A stretch of 64,000 nt of DNA from Hyphomonadaceae bacterium UBA1849 (GTDB taxonomy: Bacteria; Pseudomonadota; Alphaproteobacteria; Caulobacterales; Hyphomonadaceae). The stretch is taken from the NCBI GenBank assembly GCA_002338565.1, contig DDIN01000008.1:1612403-1676402 (forward strand), in the 5' to 3' direction. This document shows, piece by piece, positions 23,964 to 32,309 of this stretch. Position numbers and translations under genes: made by a program. Position 1 is the stretch's first letter. Every line of letters begins with the position of its first letter. The notes beneath the pieces are model-generated. The model was not told where the DNA came from. It was given only the letters and a program-made list of their open reading frames with translations, and ran no database searches.

Positions 23964-25511
23964 ATGAGCTGGAAGCCGCACATCGAAGAATTACGTCAGC
24001 GCGAGCGTCTCGCCGAGAAGATGGGCGGCGAAGAGCCGGTCTCTCGTCAGCGAGGTCGCGGCAAGCTGACAGTGCGTGAGCGCGTGGCGTTTCTGGCTGA
24101 TCCGGGCAGCTTTCAGGAAATCGGTAAGATTGCGGGCCGCGCTGAGTATGATGAAAACCACCAGCTGAAAGACTTTCTGCCAGCCAATATGGTCGTGGGC
24201 CGGGGTAAGGTTGGCGGTAAGCCGGTCGTCATTCTGGGCGATGATTTCACCGTGCGCGGCGGCGCGGCGGATGCCTCCATTCGAGGAAAGATGCTGATTG
24301 CCGAGAAAATGGCTGGTGAATATCGCATGCCGCTCATCCGTCTGGTGGACGGAACGGGCGGTGGCGGCTCTATCAAAATGCTGGATAAGGACCCGCGCAC
24401 CTACATTCCGGAGACGCCGGGCTGGGAATACGCGGTCGAGAATCTGGCGGAGATTCCGGTTGTGTCTCTGGCGCTTGGTCCGTGCGCAGGCCTCGGGGCA
24501 GGGCGCGTGGGCGCGAGCCATTATTCGGTCATGGTGAAAGAGCTGTCTCAGGTTTTCGTGGCCGGGCCGCCGGTCGCGCGCGCTATTGGCGAAGATGTGA
24601 CCAAGGAAGAGCTGGGCGGCTGGAATATTCAGGCCAAGAACGGCACGGTGGATGAGGCCGTAGAGACCGAAGCGGAAGCCTTTGAGAAGACGCGCCAGTT
24701 CCTCTCTTACCTGCCGATGTCCGTTCATGAACGCCCTGCGCGCACCACGCCGACGGATGATCCGAACCGCCGCGAAGAAAGCCTGATTGATATCGTCCCG
24801 ACGGACGGCAAAACCCCTTACATGCCGCGCAAGATCATCAATGCCGCGGTCGATCAGGGCAGCTTCTTCGAGATTGGACGCTATTGGGGCAAAGGCATCG
24901 TCACCGGCTTTGCTCGCATTGACGGTTTCCCTGTTGGTATTCTCGCAGGCGACCCGTTCTTCCTCGATGGGGCCTGGACGCCGGACACGTGCGATAAGGT
25001 CACCCGTCACGTTGACCTGTGCGACACCTTCCATCTGCCGATCATTCACTTCGTGGACTGCGCAGGCTTTGCGGTTGGTGTGAAGCAGGAAACCAACGGC
25101 GTCACGCGCAAAGGCGTGCGGGCTATGTCTGCCATGTATCAGGCAAAAGTGCCTGTGTGTGCTGTGGTTATCCGCAAAGCGTTCGGCCTTGCGGGCTCTG
25201 CCATGATGAACCCGACGCGGACCAAATGGCGCTATGCATGGCCGTCCGGCGACTGGGGCTCTCTGCCTATGGCTGGCGGTATTGAGGCGGCGTACCGCAA
25301 AGAACTGTCAGAAGCTGAAGATAAGGATGCGTTCCTGGAAGAGCTTTATGCCAAGTTCGAGGCGATGCGCTCGCCATTCCGGACAGCTGAAGCCTTCCTT
25401 GCCGAAGACATTATCGACCCGCGCGACACGCGACCTCTACTCGTCGATTTTGTGCACCACGCAGACCGTATGATCGAGCCGGGCTACAAGCCTAAAGGGT
25501 ATCGGCCTTAG
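23964..25511 (+). CDS. Acyl-CoA carboxylase carboxyltransferase (beta) subunit
   Basis: A 515-residue member of the propionyl/methylcrotonyl-CoA carboxylase beta family. The RGKLTVRERVAFLADPGSF opening, the first crotonase-like half with VDGTGGGGS and LGPCAGLGAGRVGASHYSVM, and the second half with VDCAGFAVGVKQE, IRKAFGLAGSAMM and WPSGDWGSLP are typical. It transfers a carboxyl group from biotin to an acyl-CoA. The substrate cannot be fixed from sequence, and no biotin-carrying alpha subunit is adjacent, so it must pair with one encoded elsewhere. It starts 100 bp from the divergent hydrolase. Confidence 0.93.
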   Translation: MSWKPHIEELRQRERLAEKMGGEEPVSRQRGRGKLTVRERVAFLADPGSFQEIGKIAGRAEYDENHQLKDFLPANMVVGRGKVGGKPVVILGDDFTVRGGAADASIRGKMLIAEKMAGEYRMPLIRLVDGTGGGGSIKMLDKDPRTYIPETPGWEYAVENLAEIPVVSLALGPCAGLGAGRVGASHYSVMVKELSQVFVAGPPVARAIGEDVTKEELGGWNIQAKNGTVDEAVETEAEAFEKTRQFLSYLPMSVHERPARTTPTDDPNRREESLIDIVPTDGKTPYMPRKIINAAVDQGSFFEIGRYWGKGIVTGFARIDGFPVGILAGDPFFLDGAWTPDTCDKVTRHVDLCDTFHLPIIHFVDCAGFAVGVKQETNGVTRKGVRAMSAMYQAKVPVCAVVIRKAFGLAGSAMMNPTRTKWRYAWPSGDWGSLPMAGGIEAAYRKELSEAEDKDAFLEELYAKFEAMRSPFRTAEAFLAEDIIDPRDTRPLLVDFVHHADRMIEPGYKPKGYRP

Positions 25512-25532
25512 GCGATTCCGAGTAAGCTGACC

Positions 25533-27284
25533 GTGAATGGCTTCGGGGTTGAAAATTTGTTGGACTTGAAAAATAAGCAACACCTGAATGACTGGCTAAT
25601 CCGCCAAAGCGACGAGGTGATTTTGGCCTTGGGAGCTCGGTCGGCCTTAAGAATGCTTCCTTTCGTTAGTTTAGCAAGGACACTAGGCGATTTTGAGAAT
25701 AGGGCACTTATACCAGTTCTTAGGGCTGTGTTATTTGTCACCTATGCGGCGAGGTATCCTAGAGTTGGCCGCGCAACCCTTGATGCCGTAGATATTTCGG
25801 ACCGTTCGGCGGATGCAGGAGCGTTTTTAAGCCGATCTTCTTCACTGGTGTTAGCGTCAAAGGCGGCGCAAGGGATCGCCAATACCGTTGCGATAGAAGG
25901 TCTTTTGGCGGAACAAGCGGATTCCCCAGACCAAAGTAATCGTAACTTGGCCGTTCAATATGCCGTGGAAACATTGGATGCTGATAGCTTCGTGGCGTTG
26001 TGCGATGATGTGGAATTTCTAGACAATAGGACGGGAGGAGTTGATGCAGGCGTTGTGGCCTCTCTTATAGATCGGCCGCTTTGGCGTGTAGGTCTGGCTC
26101 TTTCGTCTCTTCAGATGTGGCGTAATTTAATTTATGAGCTTCCTGAGGAAGAAAATTGGTGGGTCTGGACGTCGTGGTACAACAGTATCCTCACTGGAAA
26201 GAGATCGATGTCCGAAGTCGCAGAGCGCGATCTTGCGACGTCTTGGATACAAATTTCAGACCGTGACTGGCGCCACCCAGATAACCCAAGCCACTTGAAT
26301 GAAAAAATTGCAGAGCTGTGGGAGCTTTATGGTGCTCTGGACCGGTCTCGGCAAGAAGACGATCAAGCGGCTGCGAGTGCGCAAGTTTTGTTAAGTTTAA
26401 AACAAGACAACTCGGTCGCATCGGTGGAACTTGCCGACGATTACTTGCGATTTAAACAACCGAGGAGCGATAATGACCTATTAGCCGCCTCCGAAGATAT
26501 AGCAATTCAACTTCATGAAAATGCTCGACGCCAGCTCAGTGAAATGGCGGATGATATTTATGGTCTCAACAACCGTCCAGACTTACGCGGAGTTGGGGCC
26601 ACATATGACAGGTTGGTTCTCAAAATTGGGAAAGATAGTTCTGAACTTGCGAACAATATAGCCGGGTTTTGGGCAGATCTCTGTGAGCTGGGAACATTTT
26701 TAGAAGCGGACGATAAAGGAAAGCTGAACCAGCCCATTGAATGGTCTTCACGCCGAAAGCTCGATTCATTTCTTCGAAGCGCTGCGCCGCTTGTTCGGCA
26801 TTTCCCGACCGGTATGAAGCTCGATGAGCAAGCTCGAATTTACAATACTCCGGAACGGCGTTTTGATGCTGCTCAAGATGTGCTGACGGCATCTGGGCAA
26901 GTGAAATTACTTAATGAAAGAGATTTAGAAATCCTCGTCAATTTCATTTCTGCGATAGAACGAGGTGAGTACCAAGGACAAAAGTTACAAGGCAATGTCA
27001 CCAGGCAAATTGGTAATATGGTCGTTAAAACGATTACGACCATTGCGACGTTCTATCTTGGCGCCGCTTCCTCAATTGTCTCTTCGGATTCTATAATTGC
27101 AAACAAGATGGCGGAAATGATACTTTCAGCTGAAGATGCTACGTTGGAGTTTTTGTCAGGCGGTGCTCCTGACATCGAAATTGCCGCTCGTGAAATAATC
27201 GGTGATATGAAGGAGCAGCATAAAAACAGAGGACGGTATTTTCCTGATGTAACGGCCTTTAAAGAACCAGAAGATGAAGACTAA
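25533..27284 (+). CDS. Large AT-rich orphan gene of unknown function
   Basis: A 583-residue soluble protein starting at GTG 25533 (weak ribosome site; a TTG at 25557 is possible), 21 bp after the carboxylase stop. It is mostly helical. Residues 205-255 hold ENWWVWTSWYNSILTGK and DRDWRHPDNPSHLNEKI. This W-x-W-x2-WY...L-x-G pattern recalls uncharacterised proteins of alphaproteobacterial accessory regions, but no function is known to me. A weakly hydrophobic stretch (about 495-520, VKTITTIATFYLGAASSIV) could contact a membrane. Codon use (TTA, AGA, ATA) and AT content differ from the flanking genes, suggesting transfer. It has its own terminator. Confidence 0.8.
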   Translation: MNGFGVENLLDLKNKQHLNDWLIRQSDEVILALGARSALRMLPFVSLARTLGDFENRALIPVLRAVLFVTYAARYPRVGRATLDAVDISDRSADAGAFLSRSSSLVLASKAAQGIANTVAIEGLLAEQADSPDQSNRNLAVQYAVETLDADSFVALCDDVEFLDNRTGGVDAGVVASLIDRPLWRVGLALSSLQMWRNLIYELPEEENWWVWTSWYNSILTGKRSMSEVAERDLATSWIQISDRDWRHPDNPSHLNEKIAELWELYGALDRSRQEDDQAAASAQVLLSLKQDNSVASVELADDYLRFKQPRSDNDLLAASEDIAIQLHENARRQLSEMADDIYGLNNRPDLRGVGATYDRLVLKIGKDSSELANNIAGFWADLCELGTFLEADDKGKLNQPIEWSSRRKLDSFLRSAAPLVRHFPTGMKLDEQARIYNTPERRFDAAQDVLTASGQVKLLNERDLEILVNFISAIERGEYQGQKLQGNVTRQIGNMVVKTITTIATFYLGAASSIVSSDSIIANKMAEMILSAEDATLEFLSGGAPDIEIAAREIIGDMKEQHKNRGRYFPDVTAFKEPEDED

Positions 27285-27312
27285 AAGCCCGGCGCGAAGC
27301 CGGGCTTTCTGT
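27284..27312. terminator. Bidirectional terminator between the orphan gene and the methyltransferase
   Basis: The 10-bp stem AAAGCCCGGC/GCCGGGCTTT (27284-27293 with 27299-27308), loop GCGAA, has T runs on both strands. Confidence 0.88.
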
Positions 27313-27333
27313 TTGAAGGTAGAACCGTAGGGT

Positions 27334-28299
27334 TTATTCTTCGGTGTCTTCTTCGGCCGCCGCTGCTTCAGCTGCGGCAATGTCCTCAGCAGTAGGTTTG
27401 CGGAAACGAAGCGTCATGCGGTCGCTTTCGCCAATCGCTTCGAAGACAGACGCATCATAGTTTTCGATCTCTTCGCGGTCGGCGCCGGTAGACCGAAGGT
27501 TCGGCGGCAGGTTCCACACGCCGCCCGGATGGTCTTTTGTATCAAGCGGGTTAGCGTTGATCTCGGATGCTTCTTCGAAAATGAAACCGGCATCTTCAGC
27601 GAGTTGGCGGGCATAGTCCTCATGGACATAGCCTGACGGTGCGCCAGGTGCCTGCGTGTCAGCGCTGTTCAGGCGGTGCTCGACGACGCCAAGCGTGCCG
27701 CCCGGGCAGAGCGCGTCGTACATGTCTGAGAACATTTTGTCGGCATACTGACCGGACATCCAGTTGTGGATGTTGCGGAAGGTGAGAACCACATCAGCGC
27801 ATTCGCCGTCTGCCATGAGCGGGCCGGTATCGCGGCTGAGGGCTACGAATTCAACATTACCGAATGTGTCAGCGTCTTCCATGAAGCGGGCAGAGAAATT
27901 GTCATATGCACGCTGCGCATAGTCGCTTGTCGCCGGATCAGGACCAGCGGCTACATACGTGCCCTGACCTTTCAGGAAGGGTGCGATCACTTCTGTGTAC
28001 CAGCCGCCGCCCGGCCAGACTTCAATAACGGTGTCCGTTGGTTCAACACCGAAGAATTCCAGCGTTTCCACAGGATGGCGGAATTCGTTACGGGCAATAT
28101 TGCCTTCAGAGCGCCATGCGCCGTTTGCAGCTTGTTCGAGTGTCACGGTTCCGGACGCTATTTCAGTCTCGGCTGCCGGCGCTGCTGTTTCTGCGGCAGG
28201 CGGTGTCGCTGCGTGTTCTGTGTCAGGTGTATCCCCACCACATGCAGCGGTAAAAAGTGCCAGTGACAGAATGCTTGTTCCAAGCAGTACAGACTTCAT
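27334..28299 (-). CDS. Lipoprotein-type class I SAM-dependent methyltransferase (COG4798-like)
   Basis: A 321-residue protein read from ATG 28299, preceded by an AGGAGG site; the frame extends upstream but without sense. A signal sequence ends in the lipobox LFTAAC, then comes a Thr/Ala/Pro-rich linker (about 20-45). The main domain resembles the secreted predicted methyltransferases of COG4798: DTVIEVWPGGGWYTEVIAPF is the SAM-binding strand and loop, followed by DVVLTFRNIHNWM and GGTLGVVEHR. The C-terminal tail is Ala/Glu-rich. Because SAM is not expected outside the cytoplasm, the export of such a fold is unusual; it may have another role. Confidence 0.82.
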   Translation of the reverse strand: MKSVLLGTSILSLALFTAACGGDTPDTEHAATPPAAETAAPAAETEIASGTVTLEQAANGAWRSEGNIARNEFRHPVETLEFFGVEPTDTVIEVWPGGGWYTEVIAPFLKGQGTYVAAGPDPATSDYAQRAYDNFSARFMEDADTFGNVEFVALSRDTGPLMADGECADVVLTFRNIHNWMSGQYADKMFSDMYDALCPGGTLGVVEHRLNSADTQAPGAPSGYVHEDYARQLAEDAGFIFEEASEINANPLDTKDHPGGVWNLPPNLRSTGADREEIENYDASVFEAIGESDRMTLRFRKPTAEDIAAAEAAAAEEDTEE

Positions 28300-28478
28300 T
28301 TCATTCCTCCTAAGGCGGTGCAAATCACAAACCCTTGCGCAGGGAAAATGGCATCCCATATGACTATTGTCGAGGCGCCGAAGTCGGGTCTTGACCTCGG
28401 ATGCGCCGGTTTCGGGCATTCGGTGAAAACTGAAAGCAGGGGCACCTGCAAACTTGTTGCTTATGAAAGGACAGTCTT

Positions 28479-28943
28479 ATGCAAACGATTGATCTCACCC
28501 CGATTTACCGTTCCATGGTCGGTTTTGACCGCGTAGCTAACATGCTCGACGCAGCGTCCCGCCTGGATAATTCTCAGGGTTACCCTCCTTACAATATCGA
28601 AAAGACGGGCGATAATGCCTTCGTCATCGAGCTTGCGGTTGCCGGTTTCGCTGAGGAAAACCTCGAAATCGAAACCAAGGAAGGCCTGCTCACCGTGTCT
28701 GGTAAAACCCAGGCAACTGAAGACGGTGAAAAGCGTGAATTCCTGCATCGCGGAATCGCCGAGCGCAGCTTTATTCGCCGCTTCCAGCTCGCTGATCACG
28801 TTGTCGTGAAAGGCGCTGATCTACAGAACGGCATGCTCCGCATAGAGCTGGAACGCCAGCTGCCTGAAGCGATGAAGCCGCGCAAGATCGCAATTGGTGG
28901 CACAAGCCCGAAAGTGATCGAAGGCGGTAAAAACGTCGCGTAA
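28479..28943 (+). CDS. Small heat shock protein, Hsp20/IbpA family
   Basis: A 154-residue chaperone holding unfolded proteins in an ATP-independent way. The N terminus (IYRSMVGFDRVANMLD) is the IbpA type. The alpha-crystallin domain runs from about 35 to 130 with GFAEENLEIETKEGLLTVSGK and IAERSFIRRFQLADHV, ending in the GMLRIELER strand. The C-terminal IAI matches the IxI anchoring motif. The ATG follows AAAGGA. A CTTGAC (near 28390) upstream could belong to a heat-shock-type promoter, but its -10 element is not clear. It is transcribed alone and ends at a bidirectional terminator. Confidence 0.95.
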   Translation: MQTIDLTPIYRSMVGFDRVANMLDAASRLDNSQGYPPYNIEKTGDNAFVIELAVAGFAEENLEIETKEGLLTVSGKTQATEDGEKREFLHRGIAERSFIRRFQLADHVVVKGADLQNGMLRIELERQLPEAMKPRKIAIGGTSPKVIEGGKNVA

Positions 28944-28980
28944 TACCGCTTAGACGACGAACCTCTTCCCCAGAGTAAGA

Positions 28981-29012
28981 AACGGCGCATCGTTGGATGC
29001 GCCGTTTTTCTT
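28981..29012. terminator. Bidirectional terminator between hsp20 and the GST gene
   Basis: The 10-bp stem AACGGCGCAT/ATGCGCCGTT (28981-28990 with 28997-29006) is followed by a T-rich run. It serves both convergent genes. Confidence 0.9.
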
Positions 29013-30338
29013 TTATTGGTCTTTGGTTTCGGACGGTTCGTCTTCGCCGGAGCTTTCAGCGTCCGCCACCGGTTCTGCCGCTTCTGGCTCTGCGTCTGGC
29101 GCATCCGGAACGACAGCAGGTGTCTCTTCCGTAGCCGGGGCTTCGGTCTCGACCTCGGCTTTAGCTGATGGCGTGTCTTCAGAAGTAGTGTCTTCTGCTG
29201 CCGCTGTATCTTCTGTCGCTTCAGGGGTTTCAGAAGATTTTGATCCACCACGGCGACGACGGCGGCGCTTAGGCTTTTGTGGCGCGTCTTCGGATTGGGT
29301 GTCTTCTGCAGGCTCTTCCTGCTTTTCAGGTGCAGGCTCGCCAAGTGGAAGAATGTCAGTCAGGCCAGCGTCTTTGAGGAACGCTTCAAGTTCGGGTGTT
29401 GCAGGCGTGTCTGCAAACGCAGCTTTCAGCGTGGCATATGATGTCGCGGAATGGCCCTGAATGCCCTGTTTGAATTCGCCGACATCCATGCCGACGGTTA
29501 CGGTTTTACGCTTTTTCGCGATTGCTTCGGCATTTGCCTCAGCCCATGCGATGAGCGTTGGAACAACTTCGTCACGGATCAGCGGAAGAAGTGTGTCACC
29601 AACAGCGGACAGATCTTCGAACACCGCGCCCTGACGCGGGTCTTCCATGAACTCGCACCACGCTGTCACGAACGGCGCGCTGTCACGGATCATTGCGCCG
29701 GATGTGTCGTCCTTCATCAGCTGGATGAGCTGACCGGCAATCGCGAAGTCTGCAAGGCTAGGATGGCCGCCAAACAGGAAGAGATGCTTTTCCAGATGTG
29801 CGTTGAGCAGCTTCAGGAAGCGCGCGAATGAGGCTTCGATGACCGGCGTAGTTTTCTTGGTCGAACCGATAAGCTTCAGGCGGCCGGACATGCTCTTCGC
29901 GATGGATTTTTCGATGTCGGCGCGGTTTTCGACTTCATAACCTTCAAAGACGGCATCAGCCTGACATGTCGCGGCAGCTTTTGCAGCTTTCGCTGTGCCC
30001 CAGCGATAGTGGAACATAGCTTTGTTTAGCCATTCGTCGGCATATTCTTCAAGCAGGAGTGCAAGCACGCGGCAGGCCGGATCATTCGGGCGCGCAGATG
30101 GCTTGTAAACCTTTCCTTCCAGGCGAGACAGGATCAGGCTGGAGTCGTGTGCGACGCCGCCTTTTGGAGAGACGAGCATAGGCAGCGCCTGGCTTTTCGC
30201 CAGCGACTGGAATTCCTCTTCTGTCCCAAATCCTTTCGCGACCCATTCGAATGGAAGCTTCTTGTATCGCAGATAGCTGCGAACCTTAATGGAGTAGGGT
30301 GAGGTTTCTGATCCGAAAAGGCGGTATTTGGCGCCCAT
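29013..30338 (-). CDS. Glutathione S-transferase-family protein with long charged tail
   Basis: A 441-residue protein. Residues 1-80 form a GST N-terminal thioredoxin-like domain (YRLFGSETSPYSIKVRSYLRY; ALPMLVSPKGGVAHDSSLIL), and residues 90-240 a helical GST C-terminal domain with SLADFAIAGQL. Residues 240-330 are a further helical module. From about 338 to the end the chain is low-complexity: acidic Glu/Asp/Ala/Thr/Pro repeats interrupted by a basic block KPKRRRRRRGG. The core resembles GSTs that lack known substrates. The tail is not part of the usual family and could bind nucleic acid or another polyanion; that is inference. Confidence 0.8.
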   Translation of the reverse strand: MGAKYRLFGSETSPYSIKVRSYLRYKKLPFEWVAKGFGTEEEFQSLAKSQALPMLVSPKGGVAHDSSLILSRLEGKVYKPSARPNDPACRVLALLLEEYADEWLNKAMFHYRWGTAKAAKAAATCQADAVFEGYEVENRADIEKSIAKSMSGRLKLIGSTKKTTPVIEASFARFLKLLNAHLEKHLFLFGGHPSLADFAIAGQLIQLMKDDTSGAMIRDSAPFVTAWCEFMEDPRQGAVFEDLSAVGDTLLPLIRDEVVPTLIAWAEANAEAIAKKRKTVTVGMDVGEFKQGIQGHSATSYATLKAAFADTPATPELEAFLKDAGLTDILPLGEPAPEKQEEPAEDTQSEDAPQKPKRRRRRRGGSKSSETPEATEDTAAAEDTTSEDTPSAKAEVETEAPATEETPAVVPDAPDAEPEAAEPVADAESSGEDEPSETKDQ

Positions 30339-30419
30339 AGTGTGCTCTCCGTCTGGAAGCGGAAGGCTTACGCGGGGTTCGTGTTTGGTTCAAGCGCCAA
30401 TGTGCCCAAAAGGACGCTA

Positions 30420-30437
30420 TGTGGCCGCTTGGCCACA
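30420..30437. other. Small inverted repeat downstream of the deaminase gene
   Basis: TGTGGCC and GGCCACA (7-bp perfect arms, 4-base loop) lie 8 bp past the deaminase stop. There is no T run on either strand, so it is at best a weak or Rho-assisted terminator. Confidence 0.5.
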
Positions 30438-30444
30438 AGCACAC

Positions 30445-30888
30445 CTAGCTGTGTGAGGCAAAGAAGGCCTCATAAAGCGGTTCTGCGTCGTCGCGCTTGA
30501 GGCCGACCATCACCTCGATCCCTGCGTCGCGTAGAACCTCAAAGCCGCCAGCACCTTTCGGGTGAATGTCTGAAATCGCGCAGACAACGCGGGTAATGCC
30601 AGCGTCGATCAGGCGGCGTGAACAGGCATCTTCACCGGTCGAGCGTTCGCGGCATGGCTCAAGCGTGACATAGGCCGTGCCGCCTTTAGCGAGTTCGCCT
30701 GCATCATCCAGAGCAATCTGTTCGGCATGAGGGCGTCCACCCTCAGCGGTGACGCCAGCGCCGACAATGCGGCCCATCACGTCTGTAATCACACAGCCAA
30801 CCGACGGATTATCGCCGGTCAGGCCGTGATTGAGGCGGGCGAGTTCAAGCGCCCGGCCCATCATACGTTTGTCTTTACGACGGCTCAT
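30445..30888 (-). CDS. RibD-type pyrimidine deaminase domain protein
   Basis: A 147-residue cytidine-deaminase-fold protein equal to the N-terminal half of RibD. Zinc ligands are visible: His54 and catalytic Glu56 in PHAEQIA, Cys79 in LEPCRE, and Cys89 in DACSR. NPSVGCVI and the GRPHAE segment are typical of diaminohydroxyphosphoribosylaminopyrimidine deaminase. The C-terminal reductase half of full RibD is absent, so it either works with a separate reductase or has another substrate. The ATG overlaps the gpmA stop by 4 bp (ATGA), so the two genes are coupled. Confidence 0.85.
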   Translation of the reverse strand: MSRRKDKRMMGRALELARLNHGLTGDNPSVGCVITDVMGRIVGAGVTAEGGRPHAEQIALDDAGELAKGGTAYVTLEPCRERSTGEDACSRRLIDAGITRVVCAISDIHPKGAGGFEVLRDAGIEVMVGLKRDDAEPLYEAFFASHS

Positions 30889-31601
30889 GCCGGAATTGGC
30901 GGCAGGTCTTTTGCGCGATCTGCGTCGAGATAGCGTGCAGAAACCGGCGTCAGGTCGAAGTCCAGCTCGATGAGGAGCGGGTTACCTGTCGGGATTTCAA
31001 CGCCGATAATGTCGTCTTCGCTAACCTTGAAGATGTGTTTCACAATCGCGCGCAGAGAGTTGCCGTGCGCGGAGATGATTGTGTGCGTGCCGTCTGTCAG
31101 CTTTGGTGCGATCGTTTTCTCCCAGTAAGGCAGAACGCGGTCGAGCGTGAGCTTCAGGCTTTCTGTTGCAGGAACCTCAATGCCTTTATAGCGCGGGTCT
31201 TTAGACAGATCGAACTCGGAACCGGCTTCAAGCGGCGGCGGTGGCACATCATAAGAACGACGCCAGATCTTGACCTGCTCGTCACCGTGTTTTTCGGCTG
31301 TCTCGGCTTTGTCGAGACCTGTCAGGCCGCCATAATGGCGCTCGTTCAGGCGATAGTCTTTTGTGACGGGCAGCCAGCAGCGGTCCATAGACTGGAGCGC
31401 AAGCCAGAGCGTGCGGATCGCACGGGTCTGAACGCTTGTGTAGCACTGACGGAAATCAACGCCTGCTTCCAGCAGCAGTTCGCCAGCGCGCTTTGCTTCG
31501 GCTTCGCCTTTTTCAGTGAGCGCAACATCCCACCAGCCGGTGAAACGGTTTTGAAGATTCCACTCACTCTGTCCGTGACGCATCAATGCCAGTACAGCCA
31601 T
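30885..31601 (-). CDS. gpmA: 2,3-bisphosphoglycerate-dependent phosphoglycerate mutase
   Basis: A 238-residue glycolytic enzyme interconverting 3- and 2-phosphoglycerate. The phospho-histidine motif LMRHGQSEWN lies at the N terminus, followed by the family-specific FTGWWDVALTEKG and RLNERHYGGLTG. The second catalytic His is in SAHGNSLRAIVKHI. Length matches the family. The start follows an AGGGA site. Its stop overlaps the start of the RibD-type deaminase, so the two genes form an operon. Confidence 0.96.
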   Translation of the reverse strand: MAVLALMRHGQSEWNLQNRFTGWWDVALTEKGEAEAKRAGELLLEAGVDFRQCYTSVQTRAIRTLWLALQSMDRCWLPVTKDYRLNERHYGGLTGLDKAETAEKHGDEQVKIWRRSYDVPPPPLEAGSEFDLSKDPRYKGIEVPATESLKLTLDRVLPYWEKTIAPKLTDGTHTIISAHGNSLRAIVKHIFKVSEDDIIGVEIPTGNPLLIELDFDLTPVSARYLDADRAKDLPPIPA

Positions 31602-31694
31602 TTGTCCCTCGCTTTAAAAACTTGCGACTGCCCATAACGCCTGATGGCGGCATGGTCGAGCCTTCAGAGCAAGGAAAATCGCGGTATTGCGCGG

Positions 31695-32186
31695 TTAGCT
31701 GAAGAGAGAGTCGATATCGCTCTGTGAAATGCCATGATCATGGTCAGGTTCATCATCCGGTGTGCCTGGCGCATTACCAATGATGATGCCATTGATCTGG
31801 CCGATATGATCGAACAGGGTTTTGCCGATCTCGGTGGCCGTGTCGAAGTCGCTTTTCATAACGGCTTGCTGGATCTCGAAGATCTTTGCATCGAGTGAAT
31901 GGCAGGCTTTTTCAAAGCGGCTGATAATACCTGAATCTGCCTGGCAGTATGCCTCGATCGCGAGCTCTTTATCGCGGAAGCCTGAATGGCGGAAATGGTC
32001 GACATAATTCTCGGGTTTCCAGCTCAGAACTTCTTCAGAGATTTCGTCGTCTGAGCCGAGGAAATCGACGAGCATCGCGACTTCGTTGTAATGGTTGAGA
32101 AAATCAGTCGCAAGAAGGGTGTCCGGGCTAATGTTAGCCGCGCGCAGCGTTTCGACGTTGAGGTCGTGCGTCTTTCCCATATCCAT
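31695..32186 (-). CDS. Hypothetical helical protein with a CheY-docking-like C-terminal peptide
   Basis: A 163-residue soluble protein starting at ATG 32186 (a second in-frame ATG is two codons later). It is mainly helical, with a conserved-looking segment around SWKPENYVDHFRHSGFRDKEL and a helix FEKACHSLDAKIFEIQQAV. An acidic linker (PGTPDDEPDHDH) leads to the last residues GISQSDIDSLFS. The SQ-x-x-ID-x-LF form resembles the CheY-binding peptide of FliM and the tail of CheZ. I know no family name. A role in chemotaxis or another receiver-linked pathway is inferred from that peptide only. Confidence 0.7.
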   Translation of the reverse strand: MDMGKTHDLNVETLRAANISPDTLLATDFLNHYNEVAMLVDFLGSDDEISEEVLSWKPENYVDHFRHSGFRDKELAIEAYCQADSGIISRFEKACHSLDAKIFEIQQAVMKSDFDTATEIGKTLFDHIGQINGIIIGNAPGTPDDEPDHDHGISQSDIDSLFS

Positions 32187-32309
32187 CAGGCACTATCGGC
32201 ACAAAAACGTTCAAACGCGCTTAACAAAATAGATTCTATGCGATTGAGTCTTGCATATAATGCCCCGAAGCGGGAAAACGCAGTTAAGGTTCAGGGGACG
32301 AACTATTGT

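Noticed and set aside
23991..25049. A 352-codon frame antisense to the acyl-CoA carboxylase gene
   Set aside because: The opposite strand has an unmistakable family match; no ribosome site.
25512..27333. Search for a third 3'-end duplication around the 583-residue gene
   Set aside because: Only an 8-base coincidence (GCCGGGCT) was found between the carboxylase end and the downstream terminator; no in-frame repeat.
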